Shown in pieces: positions 1 to 10,967 of a stretch of 64,000 bases of DNA (its first letter is position 1; every line of letters starts with the position of its first letter). Source of the stretch: Spiroplasma sp. BIUS-1. GTDB taxonomy: Bacteria; Bacillota_I; Bacilli_A; Mycoplasmatales; Mycoplasmataceae. Both the position numbers and the translations under genes were made by a program. The stretch spans positions 124,001-188,000 of the forward strand of contig NZ_CP048386.1 in assembly GCF_010365805.1 (NCBI RefSeq), written 5' to 3'. The notes under the pieces were generated by a model that saw only the letters and a program-made list of their open reading frames with translations, did not search any database and was not told the DNA's origin.

Positions 1-153
1 GAAGAGTATGGCGCAAAAGTAATAGATACTGTAAGTAAAAAAACGGATTTTTTACTAGCCGGAAAAGAAGCTGGAAGTAAATTAGAAAAGGCTGAAAAAC
101 TTGGTGTAAAAATTCTTACAGAAGAAGAGTTTTTAGAAATGATAGGTGAATAG
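1..153 (+). CDS. ligA: NAD-dependent DNA ligase, C-terminal end (partial)
   Basis: The window opens inside this gene; 50 codons remain before the TAG stop. They read as the end of a BRCT domain: an EEYGAKV start, then [12 protein letters not shown] and [16 protein letters not shown], the usual closing half of the BRCT fold in bacterial LigA. LigA seals nicks in replication and repair using NAD+. In Firmicutes and Mollicutes ligA often sits just upstream of gatCAB, and gatC follows here after 3 bases, so they are probably co-transcribed. Other BRCT proteins cannot be excluded from the tail alone, but the neighbourhood favours ligA. Confidence 0.85.
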   Translation, partial: EEYGAKVIDTVSKKTDFLLAGKEAGSKLEKAEKLGVKILTEEEFLEMIGE

Positions 154-156
154 AAT

Positions 157-447
157 ATGAAAATAAATTTGGAATTATTAAAAGAACTTCAAGATGATGT
201 GATGTTGGATCTTAGTGAAGAAGAATTAAAAAACATTCTTAAATATGAGAATGATATTTTACAAAAGTTTGAAAAAGTTTTATCAATAGACACTGAAGGT
301 GTAGAGGAGTTACATTATCCTTTTGATTTAAACAAAACATACTTGAGAGAAGATGAAGAAATTAGTCTTTTAGAGAAAGAGGATGTATTGAAAAACGCTC
401 CAAGTGTCGATGGTGATTTTATAACAATCACAAAGGTGGTTAAATAA
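157..447 (+). CDS. gatC: Asp/Glu-tRNA(Asn/Gln) amidotransferase subunit C
   Basis: A 96-residue acidic protein of normal GatC length. GatC is the small scaffold that wraps around GatA and links it to GatB in the amidotransferase that converts Glu-tRNA(Gln) (and Asp-tRNA(Asn)) to the amidated forms. The C-terminal part has the family pattern of a LREDE-type segment followed by an APSVDGDF-like stretch that threads between the other subunits. Its TAA stop overlaps the gatA ATG by one base (TAATG), indicating translational coupling. The identification leans on position as well as sequence, since GatC is short and weakly conserved. Confidence 0.9.
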   Translation: MKINLELLKELQDDVMLDLSEEELKNILKYENDILQKFEKVLSIDTEGVEELHYPFDLNKTYLREDEEISLLEKEDVLKNAPSVDGDFITITKVVK

Positions 448-1916
448 TGAATTTTAAAAATATAACTTTAAAAGAGGTTCATGAAAAGTTAATAAAAAAT
501 GAAATCAAAGTTACTGATTTAGTAAAATCTGTTTTAGAAAATGCTAAAAAAGAAATGGAGAGTAATTTTTTAATAACTTTATGTGAAGATGAGGCTATAA
601 AAAGAGCAGAACTTTTAGAAAATAAAATCACAGAAGGAAACGTATTAAACGGCATTCCATTTATTCACAAAGATAATATTTCTACAAAAAATATATTAAC
701 AACAGCTGGTTCAAAAATACTTTCAAACTATATTCCAGCATTTGATGCAACGATAGAAACAAAATTCAAAGAATCTAATTCAATATTAATAGGTAAAGCT
801 GCACTTGATGAATTATCTATGGGTGGAACAGGATTGTTTTCATTTAATGGAGAAGTAAGAAACCCTCATGACTTTAACAGAATAGCTGGAGGAAGTTCAA
901 GTGGTAGTGCTTATGCTGTAGCTAAAGGAATTGTTCCATTTGCAACAGGTGGAGATACAGGTGACTCAATTAGAAAACCTGCGAGTTTAACTGGTACTGT
1001 TGGATTTAAACCAACTTACGGTTCTATTTCAAGATATGGAGCAATACCATATGCACCAAGCTTAGATCATTTAGGTTTTTTTACTAATAACGTTGAAGAT
1101 CAAGCATATTTATGTGAAGCAACTTTTGGATATGATGAAAAAGACTTTACTTCAATTGAAAACAAACAGGATTTTGTCAAAAATATAAATAATTTAGATA
1201 AAAAAATAAAGTTTGGTTATATCAAACATGTAGATAATTGTCTTGAAGGGCAATTAAAAGAAGATTATAAAAAACTTTATGAACTCTTAAGACAAGAAGG
1301 GCATGAAGTTATTGAATTAGACTTTAATATAAAGTTATTGCAAGCTATCCCTGCAACCTACATGATGATTTCATTTGCTGAAGGAGCTTCAACACACTCT
1401 AACCTGGATGGAATTAGATTCGGTATGAGAGCTGAAGGAAAAGACTACAAAGAAATAATAAGAAATTCTAGAACTCAAGGTTTTGGAGAAACTGTTAAGA
1501 GAAGATTTATAATTGGTAGTTACCAGTTAAAATCAGAAAACCAAGAAATTCTTTTGGCAAAATCTAAAAAAGTTAGAAGAATGATAGTTGAAGAACTTGA
1601 TAGACTTTATGAACAAGTAGATATTTTAATTATTCCTCCAACTTTAGCACCAGCACAAACTGTAGATCATGTTTATGGAGTTGATGTTGAACAAAAAGGT
1701 GATGCCGAAAATGCATTTGTAGAAGATATTTTAATTCTTGCAAACTTTAACGGTATGCCTTCAATTACAATTCCTTTCGTAACTCAAGACAAAATGCCTA
1801 TTGGAATTAATTTAAATGCAAAACCAAAAGAGGACTTAAAAGTTTTACAAGCAGCTAAGTTTGTAGAAGAGTTAGTTACAAAAAACTTTAGACAAGTAGG
1901 TGATTTAGATGAATAA
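447..1916 (+). CDS. gatA: Asp/Glu-tRNA(Asn/Gln) amidotransferase subunit A
   Basis: A 489-residue amidase-signature protein, the glutaminase subunit that releases ammonia for transamidation of mischarged tRNA. The Ser-Ser-Lys catalytic elements are visible: the Lys in IPFIHKDN (about residue 75), GGSSSGSAYAV (about 150) and GGDTGDSIRKPAS (about 170). Length and order match bacterial GatA. It starts inside the gatC stop codon and overlaps gatB by 8 bases, so the three subunits are made from one message in fixed order. No internal TGA occurs in this gene, unlike most long genes of the window. Confidence 0.97.
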   Translation: MNFKNITLKEVHEKLIKNEIKVTDLVKSVLENAKKEMESNFLITLCEDEAIKRAELLENKITEGNVLNGIPFIHKDNISTKNILTTAGSKILSNYIPAFDATIETKFKESNSILIGKAALDELSMGGTGLFSFNGEVRNPHDFNRIAGGSSSGSAYAVAKGIVPFATGGDTGDSIRKPASLTGTVGFKPTYGSISRYGAIPYAPSLDHLGFFTNNVEDQAYLCEATFGYDEKDFTSIENKQDFVKNINNLDKKIKFGYIKHVDNCLEGQLKEDYKKLYELLRQEGHEVIELDFNIKLLQAIPATYMMISFAEGASTHSNLDGIRFGMRAEGKDYKEIIRNSRTQGFGETVKRRFIIGSYQLKSENQEILLAKSKKVRRMIVEELDRLYEQVDILIIPPTLAPAQTVDHVYGVDVEQKGDAENAFVEDILILANFNGMPSITIPFVTQDKMPIGINLNAKPKEDLKVLQAAKFVEELVTKNFRQVGDLDE

Positions 1917-3348
1917 TTTTGAAGTAATTATCGGAATTGAAAACCACGTTGAATTAAAAACTAAATCAAAAATGTTTGCTAGAGGTCCTGTAACTTATGG
2001 AGAAATCCCAAACTCAAAAGTTTCTGAAATAGATATGGGATATCCTGGAACAATTCCTTCTGTTAATAAAGAAGGGGTTAGGTTGGCTCTACTTGCTTGT
2101 AATGCTTTAGGAATGCAAATAGATCCATTATTAAGATTTGATAGAAAGAATTACTTCTATCCCGATTTAGTAAAAGGGTTTCAAATAACTCAACAATTTT
2201 TCCCAATAGGTAAAGAAGGTAAAATTGAAGTAACTCTAGAAGATGGAGAAAAAAAAGTTATTGAAATTGAAAGACTTCATATTGAAGAAGATACTGCAAA
2301 ACAAACGCACAAAGGTGAATTGACCTATATTGACTTTAACAGAAGTGGTGTTGGTCTAATAGAAATAGTTTCAAAACCATTAATAAGAAGTGCAACAGAA
2401 GCTGTTGAGTATGTAAATAAACTTAGAGAAATATTATTATTTCTTGGAGTTAGTGATGTCAAAATGAATGAAGGATCATTAAGATGTGATGTAAATATTT
2501 CTTTAAGACCCTATGGTTATCCAGAATTTGGATCAAAAGTTGAAGTTAAAAATTTAAACTCTTTAAACAATGTTAAAAAAGCAATAGAGTTTGAAATAAA
2601 AAGACAATCAAAAATATTATTGTCTGGAAATAAAGTTGATCAAGAAACTAGAAGATTTGATGAATCAATTCAAGAAACAGTATTGATGAGAAAAAAAGAT
2701 AATGCAATTGATTACAAATACTTCAGAGAACCTAATATTTTTCCAATTAAGTTAGATGAAAAATGAATAGAAGAGGTTTTAAAAACTTCTCCTGAATTAG
2801 CTACTGAAAAAAGAACTAAGTATGTTGATAATTTTCAACTATCTTTAGATGATACAAACTACATTCTTTCAGATTTATCTTTAGTAAAGTTTTTTGAAGA
2901 GTGTATAGATTTAGGTTCTGATCCAAAAAAAGTAGCAAACTATTTAATCACAGACATTAAAGCTCTTTTAAATAAAGATGGAATAGAATTATCTCAATCA
3001 AAATTAACTCCAAAAGATATAAATGAAATTTTGAATCTTTTAGACCAAGGGGTAATATCATCAAAACATGTTAAGACAATTTTACCAATAGCATTTGAAA
3101 GTGATAAGGATGTCAAAACAATTGCTGATGAAAATAATCTGAAACTAATTTCAGATGAAAGCGAAATTAGAGAAATATTAGTTCCAATAATAGAGCAAAA
3201 TATTAATCTGATAAAAGATCAATATGAACAAAGACCTGAAAGAGTTGAAAAAACTTTAATGGGACAACTTATGAAAGATACTGGAGGTAATGTAAATCCT
3301 TCAGTTGGTACAAAAGTTATAATTGAAATGATTAAAGAAAATATATAA
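1909..3348 (+). CDS. gatB: Asp/Glu-tRNA(Asn/Gln) amidotransferase subunit B
   Basis: A 479-residue GatB, the kinase/tRNA-binding subunit that activates the tRNA-bound Glu or Asp with ATP. The N-terminal cradle is clear (IGIENHVELKTKSKMF, then DMGYPGTIPSVN, then HIEEDTAKQTH), as is the C-terminal tail/YqeY-like helical domain ending in MGQLMKDTGGNVNP. One in-frame TGA (2764-2766) encodes Trp and would split the gene under the standard code. It is the last gene of the gatCAB unit and ends at a hairpin terminator. Its presence implies that Gln-tRNA is made by the indirect pathway in this organism. Confidence 0.97.
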
Positions 3349-3378
3349 AAAATAACCTTAAATTAAGGTTATTTTTTA
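3349..3378. terminator. Bidirectional rho-independent terminator between gatB and ktrA
   Basis: AATAACCTTA and TAAGGTTATT form a 10-bp stem around a 3-base loop, with a T run on the + strand and an A run on the other side. It lies between convergent gatB and ktrA and can serve both. Confidence 0.85.
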
Positions 3379-4071
3379 TTCTTCAATTTCTTGTTCACCT
3401 CTAATTTTTAAAACTAGATCATTTACAATATTGTTTTTTGCATATACTCCAAGAATATCTCCTTCTTTTAAAACAGTATATTCGTCTGGAAGTATTGTCT
3501 TACCACTTCTTTTTATTTGAATTATATTAAAGTCTTTATTTGAGCTTAATCCAGCATCAAAAATTGATTTATCAATTATTTCTTCTTCGTTAACTGTAAT
3601 GCTTGTAAATACATACTCGTTATCGATTGACTGAACTTCACTTTCAATATCAAATAATGATTTTGTAGCAACCATTTTTCCTGTTATTACGTCAGGAATT
3701 ATTACTTTATCTTCTTCTAAACCAAGAGCTAATAATATTCTTTTGTGTCTTTCGTCTCTTGCTTTAACAATTATATTTTCAACCCCTAAATCAAGAAGAT
3801 TTAATACAGTCAAAATACTTGATTCCATATTTCCACCAAAACAAACAATAACACCATCATATTGGTTTATTCCGTTTTTTTCTAGAGCATTTTTATTTGT
3901 TGCATCTAAAACAACACCCTCAACTGTCTCAAATTGGTTAATGTGTAAGTTTAACTTTTCTTCATCATAGTCAAAAATTTTAATTAATTGTTTCTTTTCA
4001 TCTAGTGTTTGTGCAACTGATAATCCAAAGTAATTTGCACCAAATATAGCAAAACTTTTCTTTCTAGCCAT
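3376..4071 (-). CDS. ktrA: Potassium uptake regulatory subunit KtrA (RCK protein)
   Basis: A 231-residue protein with an N-terminal Rossmann (RCK/TrkA-N) domain, seen as the nucleotide-binding FAIFGANYFGLSVA, followed by a C-terminal TrkA-C domain (about residues 140-225, with the DEYTVLKEGDILGVYA pattern). KtrA forms a cytoplasmic octameric ring that gates the membrane channel KtrB in response to ATP/ADP and cyclic di-AMP in related Firmicutes. It is divergent from the adjacent ktrB, with about 90 bases between start codons. The second position of the Gly motif deviates slightly from GxGxxG (GANYFG), common in KtrA proteins of this group. Confidence 0.92.
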   Translation of the reverse strand: MARKKSFAIFGANYFGLSVAQTLDEKKQLIKIFDYDEEKLNLHINQFETVEGVVLDATNKNALEKNGINQYDGVIVCFGGNMESSILTVLNLLDLGVENIIVKARDERHKRILLALGLEEDKVIIPDVITGKMVATKSLFDIESEVQSIDNEYVFTSITVNEEEIIDKSIFDAGLSSNKDFNIIQIKRSGKTILPDEYTVLKEGDILGVYAKNNIVNDLVLKIRGEQEIEE

Positions 4072-4161
4072 AAAAGCACCAACTTTCTAACTCTTTAAAT
4101 TATACAACTCTTTTAAGGTTTAATGTATAATTTAATGTAGATTTGAAAGAGGTAATTTTTC
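4072..4161. promoter_or_regulatory. Divergent ktrA/ktrB promoter region
   Basis: Two back-to-back -10 elements are visible: TATAAT at 4126-4131 reading rightward to ktrB, and TATAAT on the minus strand at 4099-4104 reading to ktrA. A GAAAGAGG ribosome-binding site precedes ktrB. The -35 boxes are not convincing on either side, as is usual for Mollicutes. Confidence 0.65.
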
Positions 4162-5802
4162 ATGAAAAATTCTTTAAATGAAGATAAAGAACTTAATAAT
4201 AAATCTAAAAAGAAAGAACCTAAAAAAGAAAATGAGAAGTTCTTTTATAAATTAAAAAATTGATGACCTTTTTCAAGGGTTAGCGGAAGAATAATTTTTG
4301 CTTACTTACTTGCAATAATAATAGGTGGATTTTTACTTTCCATACCTGGTGTTGTATTGGATCCAAAAAACCACTGAAATTTTATAACTGGAATGTTTAC
4401 AGCTTCAAGTGCTATTTCAGATACTGGAATAACTATGATTCAAACAAACACGGGTTATTCATTCATGGGTCAACTTTTCATAATAATAATGTGTCAAATT
4501 GGTGGTATTGGAATACTTACAATAAAAATATCATTGCTAGTTATGATAGGAAGAAAAGTATCTTTAGATGATCAAAATATTGCTTCATCAGAAAGAGGTA
4601 ATAACAGTTTATCAAACACAGTTGAAATGATTAAAGACGCCTTTGTATTTTTAATTGTATTGGAAATTGTAGGATCAATTGTTTTATTCTTCGGATTCTA
4701 TTTTACCCCAATTTCTTTAGATCCTTCTTTTGCAGAAGGTTCTGTTTCAAGTCCTTACAATGACTTTGGAAAATCACTTTGAGCATCTATTTTTCACTCA
4801 ATAAGTGCTACAAATAATGCTGGTTTTGACATAATCAGTGGAAATTCACTAGTACCATATAATAAACCGGGTTCAACAGGTTATTTAATTCAAATAACAT
4901 TTTTATGTCAGTGAGTAATTGGAGGTCTTGGATATCCAACATACCATGATATTAAAAAGAAAATTAAAGCAAGAAGACAAGGGAAGACAGTTAAATTTTC
5001 ACTTTTCACAAAAATCAACTTTATTACATATGTAACTTTATTTGCTCTAGGACCAATACTTGTTTTCTTAACAGAGTGATTAACAGTTGAAAACAGTAAA
5101 ATACTTTTAAATGGTCATTATTTAGGAACCAATAAAATATGTGAAGGTGGAATGCTGTCTACAAATCAAGAATGAGTAAGTGATGGTTGAAAACCAACAC
5201 ATGTTTGAATGATGGATTTAATATTTAACGTTTCTTCAACTAGAAATGCTGGTTTTGCAACAGTTGATGTTAATAACTTTACTGCGGGAAGTAAGTTTAT
5301 TCTATCTATCTGAATGTTTATTGGGGCTGCCCCATCTTCAACTGCTGGAGGTATAAGAACCACAACATTTGCAATATGTATTTTGGCTGTATTTTCTATT
5401 ATGAGAAATAAAAAATCAGTTGAAGCATTTAAAAGAAAAATACCAGACGAAACCGTAAAAAGAGCTTTTGCAGTAGTATTTATCTCGTTCTTTATTGTTG
5501 TTTCAAGTATATTTGTTGTCTATTTGGATAGTAATAAAATGTTGTTTGGAACAGATAACACTGATCACACTGATGCAACCATAATAAAACTAATTATGTA
5601 TGTTTGTTCTGCTTTTGGTACGGTTGGTTTCCAACCATTCCCAAATGAGCAAATAATGCAATTAGGGGTTTTAAGTAAAATAATGCTTGTTATAACAATG
5701 TTTATTGGACAATTGGGAATTTCAAATACTTTATTAGCATTTGTTAAACCTAAAAACAAACAAAACTACAGTTATTTAGAAGAAGAAATCACAATAGGAT
5801 AG
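4162..5802 (+). CDS. ktrB: Potassium uptake channel subunit KtrB (TrkH family)
   Basis: A 546-residue integral membrane protein, the K+ translocating partner of KtrA. After a charged cytoplasmic N-terminus (about residues 1-35, Lys/Glu-rich) come the four pore-loop repeats of the SKT superfamily; recognisable pore segments are TASSAISDTGITM, SATNNAGFD, STRNAGFATVD and CSAFGTVGFQ, each with the key Gly. The PSSTAGGIRTTTF motif before the last transmembrane pair is typical of TrkH/KtrB. Several in-frame TGA codons (for example 4261 and 4378) encode Trp. The start at 4162 follows GAAAGAGG. The family uses Na+-dependent K+ uptake, which I infer rather than see. Confidence 0.93.
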
Positions 5803-5828
5803 AAGAATTTTAAAATTCTTCTATTTTT
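5801..5828 (+). terminator. Terminator after ktrB
   Basis: AGAAGAATTTT and AAAATTCTTCT pair directly after the stop codon (the stem begins in the TAG), followed by ATTTTTATTT. Confidence 0.8.
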
Positions 5829-5878
5829 ATTTATAACCAGTGGATAAGGGATTTTGGTGCGCCTTAAATTTAATGTAG

Positions 5879-5907
5879 TTTGACTTATATATTTAAAGTA
5901 GTAAGAT
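5879..5907 (+). promoter_or_regulatory. Sigma-70-type promoter of the P-type ATPase gene
   Basis: TTGACT (5879-5884), a 17-base spacer and TAAGAT (5902-5907) form one of the cleanest promoters in the window. A small hairpin (AAGATT/AATCTT, about 5917-5933) sits just before the TTGAGGTG ribosome-binding site and could tune translation. Confidence 0.75.
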
Positions 5908-5947
5908 AAATTGGTTAAGATTTTCAAATCTTTTGAGGTGTTAAAAT

Positions 5948-8701
5948 ATGATCGTAAATGACAACAAGAAAGAACTAACAGACTCCCAAACTCCGTCTTT
6001 GAACGAAGAATGGTATAAACTTTCAAATAAAAAAATATGTAATATATTAGAAGTAAATCCAGAAAAAGGTCTTACTAGTAAAGAAGCTAAATTAAGACTT
6101 GAAAAATATGGAAGAAATAACTTACCAAAAAGTAAAAAACCAAATTGATTTAAAATATTTTTAAAGAGTTTTTTAGACCCTTTAAGTTTAATAATGATTC
6201 TATCTGGTTTAGTTTCTGGTTTAGTTTCAGGTATTTCTGGAAAAATAGAAACAGTTGATATAACAGGTTTGGTAATAATAGTTGTTATAGTTCTTACGAA
6301 CTCTATAATAGCTACAATTCAGGAAGTTAAATCTTTAAATCAAGTTGCTCACTTAAATGAAACAAAGCAAACAGCTATAGTTTTAAGAGATTCTAAAAAA
6401 ATAGAAATTGATATTGAAGAGTTGGTACCTGGAGACATAATATTTGTAAACTCTGGAGGATTTGTACCAGCAGATACAAGAATAATTGATAATCAATTAC
6501 TGAAAATTGATGAATCAGCTTTAACTGGTGAAAACGAACCAGTTAAAAAAATATCTGAGAGTATAAAAGAAAAAAATTTAATGCTAGGTGATCAAAAAAA
6601 TATAGCATTTATGTCAACTTTGGTTCTTGAAGGAAAAATGATGGGTGTTATTTTTGGAACTGGTAAAGATTCAGAAATAGGAAAAATAGCTACAAAAATT
6701 ACTGGACATAAACCAGAAAAAACTCCTTTAGAGAGAAAAGTTACAAAATTGACAACAATTATTGGTCTTACTTCAATAATATTAGGTGCAATATTATTCT
6801 TGACTTCATGATTGTTAAGAGACCAGTTAAATGAAATTCAAGCCGGTAAAGCAGATCTAAAAAATTTATTATTAATAGCTGTATCATCTGCAATATCATT
6901 AATACCTGAATCTTTAACAATTATTGTAAAAATTTGTTTAATGGTTGCTACAAAAAAAATGGCAAGAAAAAATGTAATAATTAAAAACCCAAAATCAATT
7001 GAAACTTTAGGTAATGTAAATGTTATTTGTTCTGATAAAACAGGAACTTTAACACAAAACAAAATGACTGTAGACAAAATCTTTTTAGATTTTAAAGAAG
7101 ATGACTTCAATAATTTCGAAAAAGAAAAACACTTAGATTTAATAAATTGTATAACTTTATGTAGTGATGCAATGGTAGAAAAAGAAAAAATTGGAAGTGC
7201 AACAGAAATAGCTACAATTGAATTTGTAAAGAAATTTGATATAGATTACAAATTAATGAGAAGAACTCATGAAAGAATTGACGAAATTCCATTTGATTCA
7301 AAGAGAAAACTTATGACAAGTGTAAACGATGTTAATGGAAGAAAAATGGTTTATGTAAAAGGTGCTGTAGATTATTTATTAGATATTTGTACAAACAAAT
7401 TAGTTAATGGTAAAGTAACTAAATTAACTGATGAAGATAAAAAAATCATAAATGATCAACTTTATTCTTTTGCAAAAAGAGGTTTAAGAGTACTTGGTTT
7501 CTCTCAAAAAGATATTACAGATGAGAAACAAAAATATGAAAGTGGTTTAACTTTCTTAGGTTGTGTGGCAATAATTGACCCACCAAGAGAAGAAGTTAAG
7601 GCCTCTATTGAAGAAGCTAAATCTGGTGGAATACGTGTAATCATGATTACAGGAGATCATAAAATAACTGCATTTGAAATCGCAACAAGATTAGGTATTG
7701 CAGATGAAAACTTTGATGGTGTTCTTACAGGTCAAGATATCAATGAACTTTCTAGAGAGCAATTGAAAGAAAGATTACAAAGAACTAATGTTTTTGCAAG
7801 GGTTAATCCAGAACACAAAGCTTTAATTGTTGATTTACTCCAAGAAGATAGCAACATTGTTGCTATGACAGGAGATGGTGTAAACGATTCTCCAAGTTTA
7901 GTTAAAGCTGATGTTGGTATTTCTATGGGTATAACAGGTACTGAAGTTGCAAAAGGTGTGAGTGACGTTATTTTAGCAGATGATAATTTTAAAAGTATCA
8001 TCTCTGGGGTTAACTCTGGAAGAAATGTTTATGAAAAAATTAAATATTCAATATCATTCTTGATAGCGGCAAACTTGAGTCAAATATTAACATTATTATT
8101 AATATTGGCAATAAATCAAGATATTGCATTGAACTCAGTTAACATTTTATTCCACATCTTTATTATTGAAACTATCGTAGCTGTTCCTATCGGAATGCAA
8201 AAAGAAAGACGTGGAGTGATGAAAAACCCTCCACCTACACATAAAAAAGAGAGTTTACTAAAGGGTATTAGATGTCAAATAATTATTACAACATTATTTA
8301 ACACTCTATTTGCAGTTTTAAATTATGAAATTGCTGTTTGAATATTTGGATCTGGTTCAGAAATGGCAGATAAATTTGGAAAAACAGGAGTCTATATGGC
8401 TATAATGTTTTCTCCAATATTCTATTCAATTCTTTATAATAATTTCTTCTTGCCTATAAAAACAACAAGAAATAATAAAGAAACAGATAAGTATAGACCA
8501 AATAAATGATTATTAATTTTAATGTTGGTAGCATTTGTTATAACAACATTAACTTTAATACCAGTTAAGGAAATTAATAAGTTTTTCGACTTTACAACAG
8601 TTGGAATGCAATGGTGACTTGCACTTATATTCTTTGTTAACTCATTATTGCCAACAGTTTGTATTTATGGTACTTATAAACTCTTATTGAAATTAATATA
8701 A
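5948..8701 (+). CDS. Cation-transporting P-type ATPase (Ca2+/PMCA-SERCA type)
   Basis: A 917-residue P2-type ATPase with an N-terminal cation-ATPase domain (SNKKICNILEVNPEKGLTSKEA), the actuator domain with LTGE (LKIDESALTGENEPV), the phosphorylation site CSDKTGTLT with Asp at residue 363, the nucleotide domain, the hinge MITGDHKITA and MTGDGVNDSPSL. The transmembrane-4 motif reads IPESL, close to the IPEGL of Ca2+ pumps, so Ca2+ efflux is the likeliest role; the ion is an inference. TGA encodes Trp at several positions (for example 6146, 6809, 8339). It has its own promoter and terminator, so it is monocistronic. The C-terminal six-helix region is present and full length. Confidence 0.9.
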
Positions 8702-8735
8702 AAAGAAAAAGCACTATTTTAGTACTTTTTCTTTT
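8701..8735 (+). terminator. Terminator after the P-type ATPase
   Basis: AAAAGAAAAAG and CTTTTTCTTTT pair across a short loop containing a second ACTA/TAGT pairing, ending in a T-rich tail. Confidence 0.85.
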
Positions 8736-8742
8736 AAGTAGA

Positions 8743-8772
8743 TATAATTTCATTGGGACAAAAATGAAAGGA
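8743..8772 (+). promoter_or_regulatory. -10 box and ribosome-binding site for the ABC exporter
   Basis: TATAAT at 8743-8748 followed by AAAGGA (8767-8772) 7 bases before the ATG at 8780. A nearer ATG at 8764 is out of frame. Confidence 0.6.
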
Positions 8773-8779
8773 TCAAAAA

Positions 8780-10600
8780 ATGGAAAATATTGATTTTGAA
8801 GTAGGCAAGGGTAAGTTTTTTAAAACTCTTGTTTATTATTTTGTTAAAGAATGAAAACTTTCTTTAACTATGTTAGTTTTATGTTTATTATTTGTTGTTC
8901 TTCATTTATCTTTACCGATTTTAACATTCCAAATGACAGCTATTATAACAAATAAAGATAAACCTGTTGGAAATGTAAAAAATATAATAACAGATATTTG
9001 AACAGATGATTATATATTGCTAATTTACGTAGCAATAGGAATTGTTATTTTATATTGCATACTATCATTTATTTATGATTACCTTGCATACATAATGGGT
9101 CGTAAAATAGAAATAAGTTTAAGAAATAGAGCTCTTGAAAATCTAGTTAGACAAGATATTTCTTATTACTCAGATAAAAAAATTGGAGAAATTTTAACTA
9201 AAATTGTTTCTGATACACAAATTGTAGGAGATCAAGCTGTGCAAGTTCCTCTACAATTTGGATTATCATTTTTCGAAATAATTGGAGCTGCAATTCTTAT
9301 GTATATATTAAGTTGAGAACTTGCAACAGTAACTGTAATAACTTTTGTAATAATAATGTCTTTAATGATGGTTAGTTTCTATGCAACTAGAAACAAAGTT
9401 ATTAAAGTAAGAGAAAGTATAACAGAGATAAATGGTAATGTAACTGATAGGATTGCTACAGTTAGATTAATTAAATCTTCTGGAACTGAAAATTACGAAA
9501 CAGAAAGATTTAAAGAAGTTCACAAAGACTTTTACAATAAATCAAAAAAAGTAGGTACAAGACAAGCTATAATGTTAACTACAATGTGAGGTGGAATGTT
9601 TGTTCTTCAATTTGCAACTGTTATTGCAACAATGCTTATATATGGAGAACAAGGACCAGAAGGTGAGTTTATTACTCAAAGATTTACAGCATATAACTTA
9701 GCTCAAGGACTTATGATAGGACCTTTATTTAATGTTATGGCTGCATTATTTGGTTTAGCACAAGCTTCTGTCGCTGCACAAAGAGTGGATGACACTATTA
9801 AAGCAGAATCAATTATGAATTCTCACTATTGAGATGGAGAGATTGTAAAAGAAATTAAAGGAGATATTTTATTCAAAGGAGTAGAATTCTCATATCCAGA
9901 AAAACCAGGAAAAGTAATTCTTCCAAAATTTGACTTTAAATTTGAAGAAGGAAAATCATATGCCTTTGTTGGAGAAACTGGAAGTGGTAAATCAACTATA
10001 GCAAAACTACTTTTAAGATTCTATGACCCTTCAAAAGGACAAATAATAATAAATGGAAATACAAATTTAAAAGATGTTAAATTATCAAGTTATTTAAGTC
10101 ATGTTGGTTATGTTGAACAAGATCCACAAATTCTTTATGGAGATGTTTTTGAAAATGTTAGATATGGATCGTTTGAAGCTACAAACGAAGAAGTTATTGA
10201 AGCATGTAAAAAAGCAGAACTTCATGAACTTGTAATGACTTGACCAGACCAATACGAAACTATACTAGGAGAACGTGGATTCCTATTAAGTGGTGGTCAA
10301 AAGCAAAGATTGATTATTGCCAGAATGTTCTTAAAAAACCCAAAAGTTTTAATATTAGATGAAGCAACAAGTGCTTTAGACAATATTGTTGAAAAAGAAA
10401 TTCAAGCAAAATTAGACATACTTATGAAAGGTAGAACAACAGTTACTATTGCTCATAGATTAAGTACAATTAAAAATGCTGATGAAATAATAGTTTTAGG
10501 TGGAAATGGTAAAGGAATAGTTCAAAGAGGTAAATTCAATGAACTAAAAACTCAAGAAGGACATTTCAAAAAACTATACCAAGCAGGACTTATTGAATAG
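8780..10600 (+). CDS. ABC transporter, fused permease and ATPase (exporter half-transporter)
   Basis: A 606-residue ABC exporter subunit: six-helix transmembrane domain (about residues 20-345) followed by the nucleotide-binding domain. Walker [10 protein letters not shown] is at residues 398-406, the signature LSGGQ at 503-507, Walker [11 protein letters not shown] around 527, and the switch His in IAHRLST. Such half-transporters act as homodimers or pair with a second subunit, exporting lipids, peptides or drugs; the substrate cannot be read from the sequence. It is preceded and followed by its own promoter and terminator and has no partner gene beside it, which favours a homodimer. TGA encodes Trp at several places, including 9314 and 9590. 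Confidence 0.9.
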
Positions 10601-10606
10601 TCAAAA

Positions 10607-10632
10607 AAAACTTACTTTTAGTAAGTTTTTTT
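10607..10632 (+). terminator. Terminator after the ABC exporter
   Basis: AAACTTACT and AGTAAGTTT pair around TTTT, followed by a run of T. Confidence 0.85.
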
Positions 10633-10652
10633 ATTTTTTTTATAAAAAAATA

Positions 10653-10682
10653 TTGATTTTGATATTGTTAATATGCTATTAT
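10653..10682 (+). promoter_or_regulatory. Promoter of the Asn-Glu-Val-Thr tRNA operon
   Basis: TTGATT (10653-10658), an 18-base spacer, and an extended TGC-TATTAT -10 box (10677-10682) about 22 bases before tRNA-Asn. Confidence 0.7.
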
Positions 10683-10704
10683 GAATAGGTAGAAATCTAT
10701 CTAT

Positions 10705-10780
10705 GGCTTTTTAGCTCAGTTGGTAGAGCAACCGGCTGTTAACCGGTTTGTCGCAGGTTCGAGTCCTGCAAAAGCCGCCA
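10705..10780 (+). tRNA. tRNA-Asn (GTT)
   Basis: A 76-base cloverleaf with acceptor GGCTTTT/AAAAGCC, anticodon loop CTGTTAA giving GTT, and an encoded CCA. First of four closely spaced tRNA genes. Confidence 0.96.
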
Positions 10781-10787
10781 TTTTAAT

Positions 10788-10863
10788 GGCCTGTTGGTGA
10801 AGCGGTCAACACACACGGTTTTCATCCGTGCACACACGGGTTCGAACCCCGTACAGGCTACCA
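10788..10863 (+). tRNA. tRNA-Glu (TTC)
   Basis: 76 bases; acceptor GGCCTGT/ACAGGCT, loop TTTTCAT giving TTC, encoded CCA. Its charged product is also the substrate type handled by GatCAB when Glu is loaded on tRNA-Gln. Confidence 0.95.
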
Positions 10864-10883
10864 TTATTTTTATTTTTATTTTT

Positions 10884-10959
10884 GGAGTGTTAGCTCAGTT
10901 GGGAGAGCTCCTGCCTTACAAGCAGGCGGTCGGCGGTTCGAGCCCGTCACACTCCACCA
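10884..10959 (+). tRNA. tRNA-Val (TAC)
   Basis: 76 bases; acceptor GGAGTGT/ACACTCC, anticodon stem CCTGC/GCAGG with loop CTTACAA giving TAC, encoded CCA. Confidence 0.96.
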
Positions 10960-10967
10960 TTTTTTTT

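Noticed and set aside
1909-3348. Apparent frameshifts or truncations in gatB, fhs, the P-type ATPases and most long genes when TGA is read as stop
   Set aside because: The interruptions are always TGA at family-conserved Trp positions and the frame continues unchanged, so this is genetic code 4 and not damage.
6869-6910. IPESL in place of IPEGL in the Ca2+-type ATPase as a loss-of-function sign
   Set aside because: Variation after the PE pair is common in bacterial P2 ATPases and all catalytic motifs are intact.
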